Positions 1 to 8,491 of a stretch of DNA of 64,000 nucleotides are shown here, piece after piece (position 1 is the first letter of the stretch; every line of letters begins with the position of its first letter). The stretch spans positions 2,418,001-2,482,000 of the forward strand of contig NZ_AP022598.1 of the NCBI RefSeq assembly GCF_010725485.1, read 5' to 3'. This DNA is from Mycolicibacterium parafortuitum. Its GTDB lineage: Bacteria; Actinomycetota; Actinomycetes; Mycobacteriales; Mycobacteriaceae. The notes beneath the pieces were generated by a model. It had not been told where the DNA came from and made no database searches. It was given only the letters and a program-made list of their open reading frames with translations. Made by a program: the position numbers and the translations under genes.

Positions 1-397
1 CGATGTCGATCGTCTGGGTGTACGCCGAATCGGCGTGCGGGATCACGGTTCCCGGGAAGTACTCCAGCACCGCGCCGGCGTGCACGACGAAATCGGCCCG
101 GTGCCGGGCGCCCACACCGTCACCGGCGAACACCTGTGTCGCGGCCTGCGTTGTCAGGCGCAGGTGGCTGCCCGGGTGGCAGCGCACGACGGTGTGCAGC
201 TCGTCATCGGAGAACGCGCCGCCGCTGGGGCTCTGCACGCACAGCGTCGCAGCGCCGGGGTAGCGCGGATCGCAGTGCAGCGGCATCGTGACGCGCTGCG
301 GATAGCGCTGGCGTAACGACGTCGCCCTGGTGCGCCCGGCGGCGTCGGCGACCACCTCGACGCCGAGCTCACCGGGGGCGATCGCCGGTGCGGTCAC
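1..397 (-). CDS. ureD: Urease accessory protein UreD (partial, C-terminus outside window)
   Basis: UreD/UreH scaffolds nickel insertion into apo-urease together with UreF and UreG. The minus-strand frame opens with GTG at 397-395, overlaps the ureG stop by 4 bases (GTGA), and stays open to the window edge, so about 130 N-terminal residues are visible. Typical UreD features include a [19 protein letters not shown] start and the core [21 protein letters not shown]. It is the last visible gene of the urea operon. Whether ureF follows cannot be seen. The family call is secure because of sequence and context; only the length is unknown. Confidence 0.85.
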   Translation of the reverse strand, partial: MTAPAIAPGELGVEVVADAAGRTRATSLRQRYPQRVTMPLHCDPRYPGAATLCVQSPSGGAFSDDELHTVVRCHPGSHLRLTTQAATQVFAGDGVGARHRADFVVHAGAVLEYFPGTVIPHADSAYTQTIDI

Positions 398-1014
398 GGC
401 ACGCCCGCACCGAGCATCGCGCCGTCGACGATGCGCTCGGTCAACTCGTCGAGCCCGTGCCCGGACCGCAGATCGGTGAACACGGTCGGCTTCGCCGGCC
501 GCGCGACCGCACAGTCGCCGCGCATCCTGTCCAGGTCAGCCCCGACCAGCGGAGCGAGGTCGATCTTGTTGACCACCAACAGGTCTGCCTGCAGCAGGCC
601 GATGCCCTTCTTGCGCGGGATGTCATCGCCGGCGGCGGTGTCGATCACGAAGACCCAGAAGTCCACCAGATCCGAGGTGAACGTCGCGGCCAGGTTGTCC
701 CCGCCGGACTCGATGAGGATGACGTCGAGATCGGGGAACTGACGGCTCAACCGGTCGGCGGCGGCCAGGTTGGCCGACGGATCCTCCCGGATCGCGGTGT
801 GTGGGCACGCACCGGTCTCCACCGCCAGCACCCGCGCCGGGTCGATGACCCCGCTGCGGCGGACCCGCTGGGCGTCCTCGTCGGTCACCAGATCGTTGGT
901 GATGACGCCGACGCTGAACCCGGCGGCGGACAGGCGCGGCACCAGCGTCTCGACCAGTCGCGTCTTACCGGAGCCGACGGGCCCGCCGATGCCGATGCGC
1001 ACGGGTTCTGCCAT
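394..1014 (-). CDS. ureG: Urease accessory GTPase UreG
   Basis: UreG is the SIMIBI-class GTPase that delivers nickel during urease maturation in the cytoplasm. The 206-residue length is normal. A P-loop (GGPVGSGKT) lies at residues 10-18, the invariant nickel-binding CPH motif sits in [13 protein letters not shown], and ESGGDN and NKIDLAP (guanine specificity) follow. A strong AGGAGGA ribosome-binding site precedes the ATG, 12 bases after the ureC stop. Its stop overlaps the ureD start, implying coupled translation. UreG normally acts with UreF, whose gene is absent between ureC and ureG. Confidence 0.96.
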   Translation of the reverse strand: MAEPVRIGIGGPVGSGKTRLVETLVPRLSAAGFSVGVITNDLVTDEDAQRVRRSGVIDPARVLAVETGACPHTAIREDPSANLAAADRLSRQFPDLDVILIESGGDNLAATFTSDLVDFWVFVIDTAAGDDIPRKKGIGLLQADLLVVNKIDLAPLVGADLDRMRGDCAVARPAKPTVFTDLRSGHGLDELTERIVDGAMLGAGVP

Positions 1015-1026
1015 GTGTCCTCCTCG

Positions 1027-2742
1027 CTATTTGAGCGTGTACCTGCGGCCGAGCGGGACCTGCGTCATCGGCGTGCTCACGCACGGCTGACCGTCGACGG
1101 TGACCCGGTAGGTGTCCGGCTCGATGGTGATGTCGGGCAGGTAGTCGTTGTGCAGCAGATCGGCTTTCGTCAGGGTCCTGGCGCCCCGGCAGGCCACCAG
1201 CCGGGTGTCCAGCCCCAGCGTCCGGCCCAGGCCGGCGTCGATCGCGGCGCCGGCGACGAAGTTGACCGACACGTCGGCCGGGGTGCGGCCGAACGCCGCC
1301 CACTGCGGCCGGTACCGCAATGGCTCGCACGTCATCAGCGACGCGTTGGCCTCGCCCATCACCGACCAGGCCGGGAACCCGCCCTTGAACACGACCTCGG
1401 GCCGGATACCGAAGAACTTCGGCTCCCACAGCACGATGTCGGCCAGCTTGCCCGGTTCCAGCGACCCGACCTCGTGGTCGATGCCGAACAGCCGCGCCGG
1501 GTTGATGGTCAGCTTCGCGACATAGCGCAGGATGCGGGCGTTGTCGGCGCCGGTACCCTCGTCGCCGGGCAGGGGACCGCGGGTGGCGCGCATGTGCGAG
1601 GCGAGTTGCCATGTCCGCGCGATGGTCTCACCGATGCGGCCCATGCCTTGAGAGTCCGAGCCCATCGCCGAGATCGCGCCGAGGTCGTGCAGCACATCCT
1701 CGGCCGCGATGGTCTCGCGCCGGATCCTCGACTCGGCGAACGCGACGTCCTCGGGGATGCGTGGGTTGAGGTGGTGGCACACCATCACCATGTCGAGATG
1801 TTCGTCGAAGGTGTTCAGCGTGTACGGGTTGGTCGGATTGGTCGAGGACGGAAGGCAATAGGGCTCGCCGACGACGCGCATGATGTCGGGGGCGTGCCCG
1901 CCGCCCGCGCCCTCCGCGTGGTAGGTGTGGATGGGCCGCCCGCCGATCGCGGCCATCGTGTCCTCGAAGAAGCCGGATTCGTTGAGGGTGTCGGTGTGGA
2001 TCTGCACCTGCAGGCCGAGTTCGTCGCCGGCGTCGAGCGACGCCCGGATCGCCGCCGGGGTGGCGCCCCAGTCCTCGTGGATCTTGTAGCCGATCGCTCC
2101 GGCCAGTCCCTGCTCGATCAGTGGTGCGGTGCTCGACGCGCTGCCGTTGGCGATGAACCCGAAGTTCATCGGGAAACCCTCGGCGGCGCGCAGCATCCGG
2201 GCCAGATTGGTGGGGCCGGATGAGGTGATGCCGACGGTGACGGGTCCGAGTCCGCCGCCGATCATCGTGGTGATCCCGCTGGAGATGGCCTCCTCGACAA
2301 GCCCGGCGCTGTCGAAGTGCACGTGCACGTCGATCGCGCCGGCGGTCGCGATCATGCCCTCGCCGGACCGGATGTCGGTGCCCGCGCCGATCACCAGCTC
2401 CGGATCGACGCCGGCCATGGTGCGTGGGTTGCCCGACTTGCCGATGCCCGCGATGTGCCCGTTGCGAATCCCGATGTCGGCCTTGCGGATTCCCAGTACG
2501 GCGTCGACGATCAGCACGTTGGTGATCACGAAGTCCAGAGCGCCCGCGCCGTTGGTGATGTCGCCGTGCACCCCCATGCCTTCGCGCATGGTCTTGCCGC
2601 CGCCGAACACCGATTCGTCACCGTAGACCGTGGCGTCGTGCTCGACCTTGGCCAGCAGCTCGGTGTCGGCGAGCCGGACCCGGTCGCCGGTGGTGGGTCC
2701 GTACAGCTCGGCGTAGTGCCGTCGCGAGATCCGGTGCGCCAT
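1027..2742 (-). CDS. ureC: Urease alpha subunit UreC
   Basis: This is the catalytic subunit of nickel urease, which hydrolyses urea to ammonia and carbamate. The 571-residue length is normal. Nickel ligands and catalytic residues are present: H140 and H142 (HVH), carbamylated K220 in [10 protein letters not shown]249 and H275, the flap cysteine C322 in MVCHH, and D363 in SDSQGMGR. It begins one base after the ureAB stop, so the structural genes are tightly coupled. The active site looks intact. Confidence 0.98.
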   Translation of the reverse strand: MAHRISRRHYAELYGPTTGDRVRLADTELLAKVEHDATVYGDESVFGGGKTMREGMGVHGDITNGAGALDFVITNVLIVDAVLGIRKADIGIRNGHIAGIGKSGNPRTMAGVDPELVIGAGTDIRSGEGMIATAGAIDVHVHFDSAGLVEEAISSGITTMIGGGLGPVTVGITSSGPTNLARMLRAAEGFPMNFGFIANGSASSTAPLIEQGLAGAIGYKIHEDWGATPAAIRASLDAGDELGLQVQIHTDTLNESGFFEDTMAAIGGRPIHTYHAEGAGGGHAPDIMRVVGEPYCLPSSTNPTNPYTLNTFDEHLDMVMVCHHLNPRIPEDVAFAESRIRRETIAAEDVLHDLGAISAMGSDSQGMGRIGETIARTWQLASHMRATRGPLPGDEGTGADNARILRYVAKLTINPARLFGIDHEVGSLEPGKLADIVLWEPKFFGIRPEVVFKGGFPAWSVMGEANASLMTCEPLRYRPQWAAFGRTPADVSVNFVAGAAIDAGLGRTLGLDTRLVACRGARTLTKADLLHNDYLPDITIEPDTYRVTVDGQPCVSTPMTQVPLGRRYTLK

Positions 2743-2743
2743 C

Positions 2744-3463
2744 TCAGGCCCGCCCGGATGTGTCGAGGAAACCGAGGCCGCGCATGCGGGCCATCAGCTC
2801 ATCTCCCGGCGCCGAGGCCGTCGCCGCGTTCGTCACGTCGTTCTGCCCGACGACGGTGCGCTCGCCGCCGTAGCTGGTCAACGAAACCTCCTGTTGTTCA
2901 CCGGGTTCGAAACGCACTGCGGTGCCGGACGGGATGTCCAGACGCATGCCGAAGGCCGCGGCCCGGTCGAACCGCAGCGCACGGTTCACCTCGAAGAAAT
3001 GGAAGTGCGACCCGACCTGGATGGGCCGGTCCCCGGTGTTGTCGACGGTGACCGTCGTCGTGGCCCGGCCCGCGTTGAGCTCCAGTTCGCCGTCGGCGGG
3101 CAGGATCTCGCCGGGCACGACGGCGGGCTCGGCGGGTGGTTCGGTGGCCGGGTTCGTGCCGGGCCCGACCGCGTCGTGCACCGTGACCAGCTTCTGTCCG
3201 TCGGCGAAGAACGCCTCCACCTGCACCGACCCCAGCAGTGTCGGCACCCCGGCCATCACGTCGTCGTCGGTCAGCACCGTGGCGCCGTGCGCGGCGGCCT
3301 CGGCGACGGTGGCGCCCGCCCTGGCCGCTTCGACGACCTCGTCGGCGATCAGCGCCCTGGCCTCGGCGTAGCTGAGTCGCAGCCCGGCGGCGCGGTGCTT
3401 GCGGGCCAGCTCGGCGGCCAGGAACAGCAGCAGCCGGTCCTCGTCCTTGGGTGTCAGATGCAT
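2744..3463 (-). CDS. ureAB: Fused urease gamma/beta subunit UreAB
   Basis: One 239-residue protein carries both small urease subunits. Residues 1-100 match UreA (gamma: [32 protein letters not shown]) and residues from about 117 match UreB (beta: [28 protein letters not shown]). A proline/alanine linker joins them at about residues 101-116. The M. tuberculosis operon has separate ureA and ureB, whereas fused versions occur in Helicobacter and some actinobacteria. The ATG lies 5 bases after the urtA stop, placing it in the same operon. Confidence 0.95.
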   Translation of the reverse strand: MHLTPKDEDRLLLFLAAELARKHRAAGLRLSYAEARALIADEVVEAARAGATVAEAAAHGATVLTDDDVMAGVPTLLGSVQVEAFFADGQKLVTVHDAVGPGTNPATEPPAEPAVVPGEILPADGELELNAGRATTTVTVDNTGDRPIQVGSHFHFFEVNRALRFDRAAAFGMRLDIPSGTAVRFEPGEQQEVSLTSYGGERTVVGQNDVTNAATASAPGDELMARMRGLGFLDTSGRA

Positions 3464-3467
3464 TGCG

Positions 3468-4709
3468 TCAGCCCGTGATCCCGGCGGCCCAGGGGTAGCC
3501 CTTGAGGTACGGGTCGGGCTCGATCGGCGCGGGGGAGGCCCATACCTGATAAATCAGGCCGTCCTCGGCGACTTTGCCGATCCGTGCGGTCTTGGTGACG
3601 TGGTGGTTCTCACCGTCGACGGTGATGGTGCCTTCCGGAACGTCGACGGTGACGCCGTCGGCCGCGGCCTGGATGTCGGGCACCGCGAACGAATCGGCTT
3701 TCTCCACCATGGCTTTCCACAACATCACCGCGGCGTAGGCCGATTCCATCGGATCCGAGGTCACCCGGTCGGCGCCGAAGCGGGCCTTGAAGTCCGCGAC
3801 GAACGTGTTGTTCGCCGGCGTGTCGAGCGTCTGGTAGTAGTTCCACGACGACAGCTGGTCGATCAGCGTCGGCGCCCCGATGCTGCGCACCTCCTCCTCG
3901 CCGACGCACATCGACATCACCGGCATCTTCTCCGCGGTCAGGCCGGCACTGCGGTACTCCCGGAAGAACGCGTTGAGCGAATCGCCGACCACGACGTTGA
4001 ACACCGCGTCGGCGTCGGCGGTGCGGATCTTGTTGACGATCGTGGAGAAGTCGGTGCTGCCCAGCGGGGTGTAGTCCTCGCCGCGGATCTCGATGCCGTT
4101 GGCCTGTGCGTAGGCCTTCACGATCGCGTTGGAGGTGCGCGGGAAGACGTAGTCGCTGCCGACCAGATACAGCGACGTGACGCCTTGCTCCTTGAGGTAG
4201 TCGAGCGCCGGGATGATCTGCTGGTTGGTGGTGGCGCCGGTGTAGAAGATGTTCGGCGAGCTCTCCAGCCCCTCGTACTGCTGGCCGTAGTACAGCAGCG
4301 CGTTGGCGTCCTCGAACACGGGCAGCATGGCCTTGCGGCTGGCCGAGGTGTAGCCACCGAAAACCGCGGCGACACAGTCGGAATGGACCAGCTTCTGCGC
4401 CTTCTCGGCGAAGATCGTCGGTTCCGAGGCGCCGTCCTCGCCGATCAGCTGCAACTGCTTGCCGAGGACCCCGCCGGAGGCGTTGACCTGCTCGACGGCC
4501 AGCGTGATCGCATCGCGGATCACCGATTCGCTGACCGCCAGCCCGCCCGAGAGCGAGTTGATGGAGCCGACCTTGACGGTGTCGCCCGAGGTGTCGACGC
4601 AGCTTTCCTGGGCGGCGGGAGCACTCTCGTCGCCGGCGCGGCTGCCGCACGCCGAGGCGAGTACCGCCGTCGCCGCCAGCAGCGCAAGGATGGGACGCAA
4701 TCGTTTCAT
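3468..4709 (-). CDS. urtA: Urea ABC transporter substrate-binding lipoprotein UrtA
   Basis: This periplasmic-type binding protein belongs to the UrtA/AmiC branch that captures urea or short amides. The chosen ATG (4709-4707) gives 413 residues starting [21 protein letters not shown], a lipoprotein signal with the lipidated Cys at residue 21. An upstream in-frame start would add 16 residues ahead of the signal and is less likely. UrtA-type motifs include [31 protein letters not shown] and [19 protein letters not shown]. It is the first gene of the urease operon, but the permease and ATPase genes urtBCDE are not next to it, so its partners must lie elsewhere or downstream of ureD. Confidence 0.9.
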   Translation of the reverse strand: MKRLRPILALLAATAVLASACGSRAGDESAPAAQESCVDTSGDTVKVGSINSLSGGLAVSESVIRDAITLAVEQVNASGGVLGKQLQLIGEDGASEPTIFAEKAQKLVHSDCVAAVFGGYTSASRKAMLPVFEDANALLYYGQQYEGLESSPNIFYTGATTNQQIIPALDYLKEQGVTSLYLVGSDYVFPRTSNAIVKAYAQANGIEIRGEDYTPLGSTDFSTIVNKIRTADADAVFNVVVGDSLNAFFREYRSAGLTAEKMPVMSMCVGEEEVRSIGAPTLIDQLSSWNYYQTLDTPANNTFVADFKARFGADRVTSDPMESAYAAVMLWKAMVEKADSFAVPDIQAAADGVTVDVPEGTITVDGENHHVTKTARIGKVAEDGLIYQVWASPAPIEPDPYLKGYPWAAGITG

Positions 4710-4816
4710 GTCAGCCGCCTCCGTGAATATCCGTCTGATGTCGCGTGAGGGCCGCACCGCATCGTGCGACGTATCCGTGGTGGCGCTCAGCGTATGAACC
4801 GGCCGCCCCGACGGCT

Positions 4817-4834
4817 ATGGGAGGAATCTCCCAT
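4817..4834. promoter_or_regulatory. Perfect dyad between urtA and luxR-type gene
   Basis: ATGGGAG-GAAT-CTCCCAT is a perfect 7-4-7 inverted repeat in the divergent intergenic region, 108 bases upstream of the urtA ATG and 105 bases upstream of the regulator start. Its position suggests an operator for the adjacent LuxR-type protein controlling the urea operon. A second partly repetitive stretch (GAAACAT at 4869-4875 and 4880-4886, with palindrome AACATGTT at 4882-4889) lies closer to the regulator. Regulatory function is inferred. Confidence 0.5.
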
Positions 4835-4938
4835 TTCGCCGGACCGTTTTCCGCGAGGCCTCACTGAAGAAACATCCTCGAAACATGTTGTGCCGATGAT
4901 GACCCCACGACCGAGGGGTGATGGCGGAGGAACGGGCG

Positions 4939-5952
4939 ATGGCCGGGAACTATGGTGATGTGCTGGGCAGTTCGGCCAGCATCGAGACCCGCGCCCACGA
5001 TCTGCTGGACATGCTGGCGGCGCGGGCCGATTCGTCGGCGTCGGCGATCTGCCTGTGGGACCCGATCCAGCGCTGCCACGTCGGCGTCGCCAACCGGGCG
5101 TATCCCGACCAGGTGATGGAGCACTTCAACTCCTGGTTCGTCGACAACGACCCGCTGTTCGACGCGATGCGGGTGCACGGTCTCGGGCCCCTGCGCTGGC
5201 GCGATTTTCCCGACTACCGCAACGGTTACTCGGTCAACAACGTGTTCCGGCCCGCCGGGTTCGACGAAGGCCTGTCGGCGCGCCTGGTCACCACCGACGG
5301 CACCTATGTCGGCACGATCCACGTCAACTGCGACGACCCGCGCTATCCCCGTGACGCCGACGTCGCCGAGATCAACGTGCTGCGCGTACAGATGGCCGAG
5401 CATCTGGACTTCTCGGTGCGGCCTCGGATGGTCTCCGAGCTGGTGGCCCCGGATGCACAGTCCTGGGCGGTCGACGATTTCGGCCGCGCCCACCTGCTAC
5501 GCCTCGGCGACACGTTCTGCGAACCGCTGGATCCGTTGGCGGTCAACGAGATAGCGGCCGCGTTCCGTGCGGCCGGACCCGTCGTGCGGCCGGAGGTGCT
5601 GCGCTACCACGACGGTGTGTCCTGGCTGCACGTGCGGCGGATCGCGACGTCGTCGCGGTACCGCGGTGACAGCCTGCGGGCCGTGCTGCTGGCGAGCCGG
5701 ACGCCGTTGCCGATGGGGATCACCCCGCGCGAACTCGACGCGTTGACGCTTGCGGTGTGCGGTCTGACCAACGCGCAGATCGCGGCGCAGTTGTTCATCA
5801 GCGTGCGTACCGCCGGGCACCACCTGGAGAGTGCGTCGGCGAAACTCGGGGCACCCAACCGCGCCGCGTGCGCGTCGCAGGCGGTCTCGCTCGGGCTGCT
5901 GTCGGCTGACGTGCTGTCGACCCTGTGCGGCCGGGAGCCGGTGGCCGTCTGA
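4939..5952 (+). CDS. LuxR-family transcriptional regulator
   Basis: This 337-residue regulator has a C-terminal LuxR/NarL-type helix-turn-helix at about residues 258-322 (ITPRELDALTLAVCGLTNAQIAAQLFISVRTAGHHLESASAKLG). The N-terminal 250 residues have no domain I can name with certainty; they may be GAF-like sensory. The start at 4939 is preferred because GGAGG at 4926-4930 is 8 bases upstream; ATG at 4921 and GTG at 4918 have poorer spacing. It is divergent from urtA, so local control of the urea operon is a reasonable inference. Confidence 0.85.
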   Translation: MAGNYGDVLGSSASIETRAHDLLDMLAARADSSASAICLWDPIQRCHVGVANRAYPDQVMEHFNSWFVDNDPLFDAMRVHGLGPLRWRDFPDYRNGYSVNNVFRPAGFDEGLSARLVTTDGTYVGTIHVNCDDPRYPRDADVAEINVLRVQMAEHLDFSVRPRMVSELVAPDAQSWAVDDFGRAHLLRLGDTFCEPLDPLAVNEIAAAFRAAGPVVRPEVLRYHDGVSWLHVRRIATSSRYRGDSLRAVLLASRTPLPMGITPRELDALTLAVCGLTNAQIAAQLFISVRTAGHHLESASAKLGAPNRAACASQAVSLGLLSADVLSTLCGREPVAV

Positions 5953-5961
5953 CGGGGCTGG

Positions 5962-6429
5962 TCAGGTGACGTCCTGGGGGCGCACCCGCAGCTTGGCCGC
6001 GATGCGGGCCAGGGCCTGCTTATCGGTGGTGGTCAGCGGGTCGAGGACGAACTCGCGCACCGACCGCATGTGGATCGGTGCGGCCTCGACGACCAGCGCG
6101 TAACCGCGGTCGGTGAGCATGGCCAGCGTGTAGCGGCCGTCGGTCGGGTCGGGGGAGCGGACGACCCAGCCCCGCTGCTCGAACCGCTTGACGACATTGG
6201 AGAGCCGCGACAGTGAACCGTTGGCCAGAAAGGCCAACTCGCTCATCCGGATTCGACGCTCCGGCGCCTCGGAGATGTGACTGAGCACCAGATACTCGAA
6301 CAGCGTCAGATCGACCTGGCGCAGCGGCGATTCCAGTCTGCCCGGTAGCAGCATCATCAGCGAGACCAGCCCTGTCCACGCCTCTTTCTCGTCAGGCGTG
6401 AGCCATCGGGTTTCCTGCGAACGCGCCAT
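5962..6429 (-). CDS. MarR-family transcriptional regulator
   Basis: This 155-residue winged-helix protein has the MarR core: LTLFEYLVLSHISEAPERRIRMSELAFLANGSLSRLSNVVKRFEQRGWV followed by the wing DPTDGRYTLAMLTDRG. It is divergent from the ridA-like gene. A -10-like TAAAGT lies at 6441-6436 on the minus strand, six bases before the ATG, so the message is probably leaderless. Palindromes between the two genes are the likely autoregulatory operators. The ligand is unknown. Confidence 0.92.
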   Translation of the reverse strand: MARSQETRWLTPDEKEAWTGLVSLMMLLPGRLESPLRQVDLTLFEYLVLSHISEAPERRIRMSELAFLANGSLSRLSNVVKRFEQRGWVVRSPDPTDGRYTLAMLTDRGYALVVEAAPIHMRSVREFVLDPLTTTDKQALARIAAKLRVRPQDVT

Positions 6430-6454
6430 CTCTGCACTTTATCGGAGCACCATC

Positions 6455-6470
6455 ACTTCACATGTGAAGT
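6455..6470. promoter_or_regulatory. MarR operator 1 (16-bp palindrome), covers ridA -35
   Basis: ACTTCACATGTGAAGT is a perfect 16-bp palindrome. It contains TTCACA (6457-6462), which sits 17 bases upstream of TACGTT (6480-6485) and so forms the likely -35/-10 pair for the ridA gene. With operator 2 it shares the half-sites ACTTCA-N4-TGAAGT; centres are exactly 32 bp apart, about three helical turns. Binding by the adjacent MarR protein is inferred. Confidence 0.75.
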
Positions 6471-6486
6471 CATCGGTGGTACGTTC

Positions 6487-6502
6487 ACTTCATGCATGAA
6501 GT
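6487..6502. promoter_or_regulatory. MarR operator 2 (16-bp palindrome), covers ridA start
   Basis: ACTTCATGCATGAAGT is a second perfect 16-bp palindrome with the same half-sites as the one at 6455-6470. It overlaps the predicted transcription start and the ATG at 6492. Occupancy of both sites would block the promoter from both sides. Confidence 0.75.
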
Positions 6503-6926
6503 CAAAAGCGAATCCGACGTCTCGTTCTTCGTCACCCCCGGCTTCGGGGAGAAGCTGAATGAGCTACTGCACTACAGCCAGGCCGTGAGGATCGGGAATC
6601 GGGTGGAGATCTCGGGTCAGGGCGGCTGGGACGACGACATCAACTTCCCCGAGTCGCTGGACGACGAGATCGAGCAGGCATTCGCGAACGTCGAGCGCAC
6701 GCTGGCCACCGCGGGCGCGAGCTGGCGCGACGTCGTCCACATGAACTCCTACCACGTGCCGAGCGCCGAGGACTGGATCGGCGACGAGCACAACGAGGCC
6801 ATGCTGCGGCAGATGCGCAAGTGGATGCCCGATCGTGCGCCGATCTGGACGCAGACCGGCGTGGCCGCGCTCGGCGCCCCGAAGATGCGCGTCGAGATCC
6901 GGGTGACCGCGATCGTCGGCGAGTGA
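6492..6926 (+). CDS. RidA/YjgF-family protein
   Basis: The 144-residue protein has the chorismate mutase-like RidA fold signature (LLHYSQAVRIGNRVEISGQGGWD, EQAFANVERTLATAGASWRDVV, GVAALGAPKMRVEIRVTAIV). Canonical RidA deaminates reactive 2-imino/enamine acids using an arginine just before the GVAxL strand; here that segment reads APIWTQTGVAAL and I do not see the arginine, so imine deaminase activity is doubtful. No Shine-Dalgarno is visible; a TACGTT -10 box ends six bases before the ATG, suggesting a leaderless mRNA. It is co-directional with the flavin oxidoreductase 37 bases downstream. Confidence 0.88.
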   Translation: MHEVKSESDVSFFVTPGFGEKLNELLHYSQAVRIGNRVEISGQGGWDDDINFPESLDDEIEQAFANVERTLATAGASWRDVVHMNSYHVPSAEDWIGDEHNEAMLRQMRKWMPDRAPIWTQTGVAALGAPKMRVEIRVTAIVGE

Positions 6927-6963
6927 CGGGAATGATTGAGGCGCGGTGTGCGCTTAGTGCAGC

Positions 6964-8070
6964 ATGACCTTCTCCCTCGGTGAACAGTCCGCGTTGCTCA
7001 GGCCCGTCACCGTCGGCGGCGTCGAACTCGACAACCGAATCTTCATGGCGCCGTTGACCCGATCGCGCGCCGATGCCGACGGCACGCCGTCGTCGCTGGC
7101 CGCCGAGTACTACTCGCAGCGCGCCGGCGCGGGTCTGATCATCAGCGAGGCCACCGCGGTGTGCGAACAGGCCAACGGCGCGTACCCCAACACCCCCGGC
7201 CTCTACACCGACCGTCAGCAGGACAAGTGGGCCGAGATCGCGTCGGCCGTGCACCGGGCCGGCGGCAAGATGTTCGTCCAGCTCTGGCACGTGGGGCGGA
7301 TGGCGCACCCGGAGATCAGCGGTTTCGAGAACGTCGCCCCGTCCCCGATCGCCGCGGACGTGCAGGCGCACACCCCCACCGGCAAGAAGCCGCTACCGGT
7401 GCCGCGTGCGTTGACGACCGGTGAGATCGCCGAGATCGTCGGCCAGTTCCGCACCGCGGCGCGCCGGGCCGTCGACGCGGGGATGGACGGCGTCGAGATC
7501 CACTCGGCCAACGGCTATCTGTTGCACGAGTTCCTGTCCGACGTGATCAATCAGCGCACCGACGGCTATGGCGGGTCACCGCGTAATCGGGCCCGGCTGA
7601 CCGCCGAGGTCGTCGAGGCGGTCGCCGCCGAGATCGGCCCCGACCGCGTCGGCCTGCGTATCTCCCCGGCCAACCCGGCAGGCGACATGCACGAGGACGA
7701 TCCGGTCAGTACCTACGAGGCACTGCTGTGCCGCATCGCCCCGCTCGGTATCGCCTACCTGCACATGGTGCTCGAGCCGTCGCATCCGGCGTTCGCACCG
7801 CTGCGCACGCAGTGGCAGGGTTCGCTGGTGCTCAACACCCGGCGGCCCTCCGGCGCCGACTTCGCGCTGCTGGAAAGCCTCGCCGACTGGGGCGTCATCA
7901 GCGCGGCGGCCGTCGGCAGGGCGTTTCTGGCCAACCCGGATCTGATCGAGCGGCTGAAGTCCGGTGCCGCGCTCAACGAACCCGATCCGACGACGTTCTA
8001 CGCGCCGGGGCCGGTCGGCTACATCGACTACCCGACGCTTGACGATTTGGTGACGCCCCGCTCGGCGTAG
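6964..8070 (+). CDS. NADH:flavin oxidoreductase (Old Yellow Enzyme family)
   Basis: This is an FMN-dependent ene-reductase of 368 residues, the usual size, that would reduce electron-poor C=C bonds using NAD(P)H. OYE landmarks are IFMAPLTRSRA (residues about 27-37), QLWHVGRMAHP, and the substrate-anion-binding pair H180/N183 in HSANGYLLHEFL, followed by NQRTDGYGGSPRNRAR. It is probably transcribed with the RidA-like gene under MarR control, consistent with an electrophile-response unit. Its substrate cannot be told from sequence. Confidence 0.93.
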   Translation: MTFSLGEQSALLRPVTVGGVELDNRIFMAPLTRSRADADGTPSSLAAEYYSQRAGAGLIISEATAVCEQANGAYPNTPGLYTDRQQDKWAEIASAVHRAGGKMFVQLWHVGRMAHPEISGFENVAPSPIAADVQAHTPTGKKPLPVPRALTTGEIAEIVGQFRTAARRAVDAGMDGVEIHSANGYLLHEFLSDVINQRTDGYGGSPRNRARLTAEVVEAVAAEIGPDRVGLRISPANPAGDMHEDDPVSTYEALLCRIAPLGIAYLHMVLEPSHPAFAPLRTQWQGSLVLNTRRPSGADFALLESLADWGVISAAAVGRAFLANPDLIERLKSGAALNEPDPTTFYAPGPVGYIDYPTLDDLVTPRSA

Positions 8071-8106
8071 GTGTGAACCCGCCGCAGCGCGGGAAGAACG
8101 TCGGGC

Positions 8107-8295
8107 ATGGCTACATACCGTGTTCTGAATCCCAAGGGCGAGGTCGTCGACACGAAGGACATCGAGAGCGCGGAGGACGCGCACGCCTGGTTCGTCGACC
8201 AGAAGGCCGACAACTCCGAGCTCGGCTGGCGCATGGAAGTCGAACATGACGGCGAGTGGTCGTTCTTCGACGACACCGAGGGCACATCGGACTGA
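8107..8295 (+). CDS. Conserved small acidic protein, function unknown
   Basis: The 62-residue protein begins MATYRVLNPKGEVVDTKDIESAEDAHAWFVDQ and ends in an acidic tail (DGEWSFFDDTEGTSD). Codon use is typical of the flanking genes. It is cytoplasmic by appearance, with no signal peptide or membrane segment. I do not recognise a named domain. It lies 36 bases after the OYE gene and before a strong hairpin, so it may be the last gene of the ridA-OYE unit. Confidence 0.7.
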   Translation: MATYRVLNPKGEVVDTKDIESAEDAHAWFVDQKADNSELGWRMEVEHDGEWSFFDDTEGTSD

Positions 8296-8312
8296 CCCCC
8301 GCTTTCGCGGCC

Positions 8313-8360
8313 AGACACAAACTCGCACGGTTCCCGCCGGAACCGTGCGAGTTTGCGTCT
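8313..8360 (+). terminator. Long perfect hairpin, U-tract-less terminator candidate
   Basis: Arms AAACTCGCACGGTTCC and GGAACCGTGCGAGTTT pair perfectly around a CGCC loop; with flanking bases the stem reaches 22 bp with one mismatch (8313-8334 with 8339-8360). It sits 17 bases after the small acidic gene and before the fadA promoter. There is no T-run, as is common for mycobacterial terminators. It could also be a dispersed intergenic palindrome. Confidence 0.6.
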
Positions 8361-8388
8361 GCTGAGCGAAAATGGTCCCCTTCAGGTG

Positions 8389-8422
8389 GCCCAACCAAGC
8401 GGTTGGGCGAGGCTGCTAGCAT
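8389..8422 (+). promoter_or_regulatory. fadAB promoter region with operator-like dyad
   Basis: GCCCAACC-AAGC-GGTTGGGC (8389-8408) is a perfect 8-4-8 dyad immediately upstream of TAGCAT (8417-8422), a good TANNNT -10 box. The dyad covers the -35 region, a typical repressor site for TetR-type regulators of fatty-acid genes. The leader from the predicted start to the fadA ATG would be about 63 bases. Confidence 0.5.
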
Positions 8423-8491
8423 CGCGCACAGAGGAGCAGCCTCCCCGCGGATGAGTGTCCGCGAAACCCCTGAACAGGACCTGGAGAACAC

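Noticed and set aside
388..2223. Long plus-strand open frame (611 codons) opposite ureC/ureG
   Set aside because: Antisense shadow of well-conserved urease genes; composition is Arg/Gly/Pro-rich with no domain.
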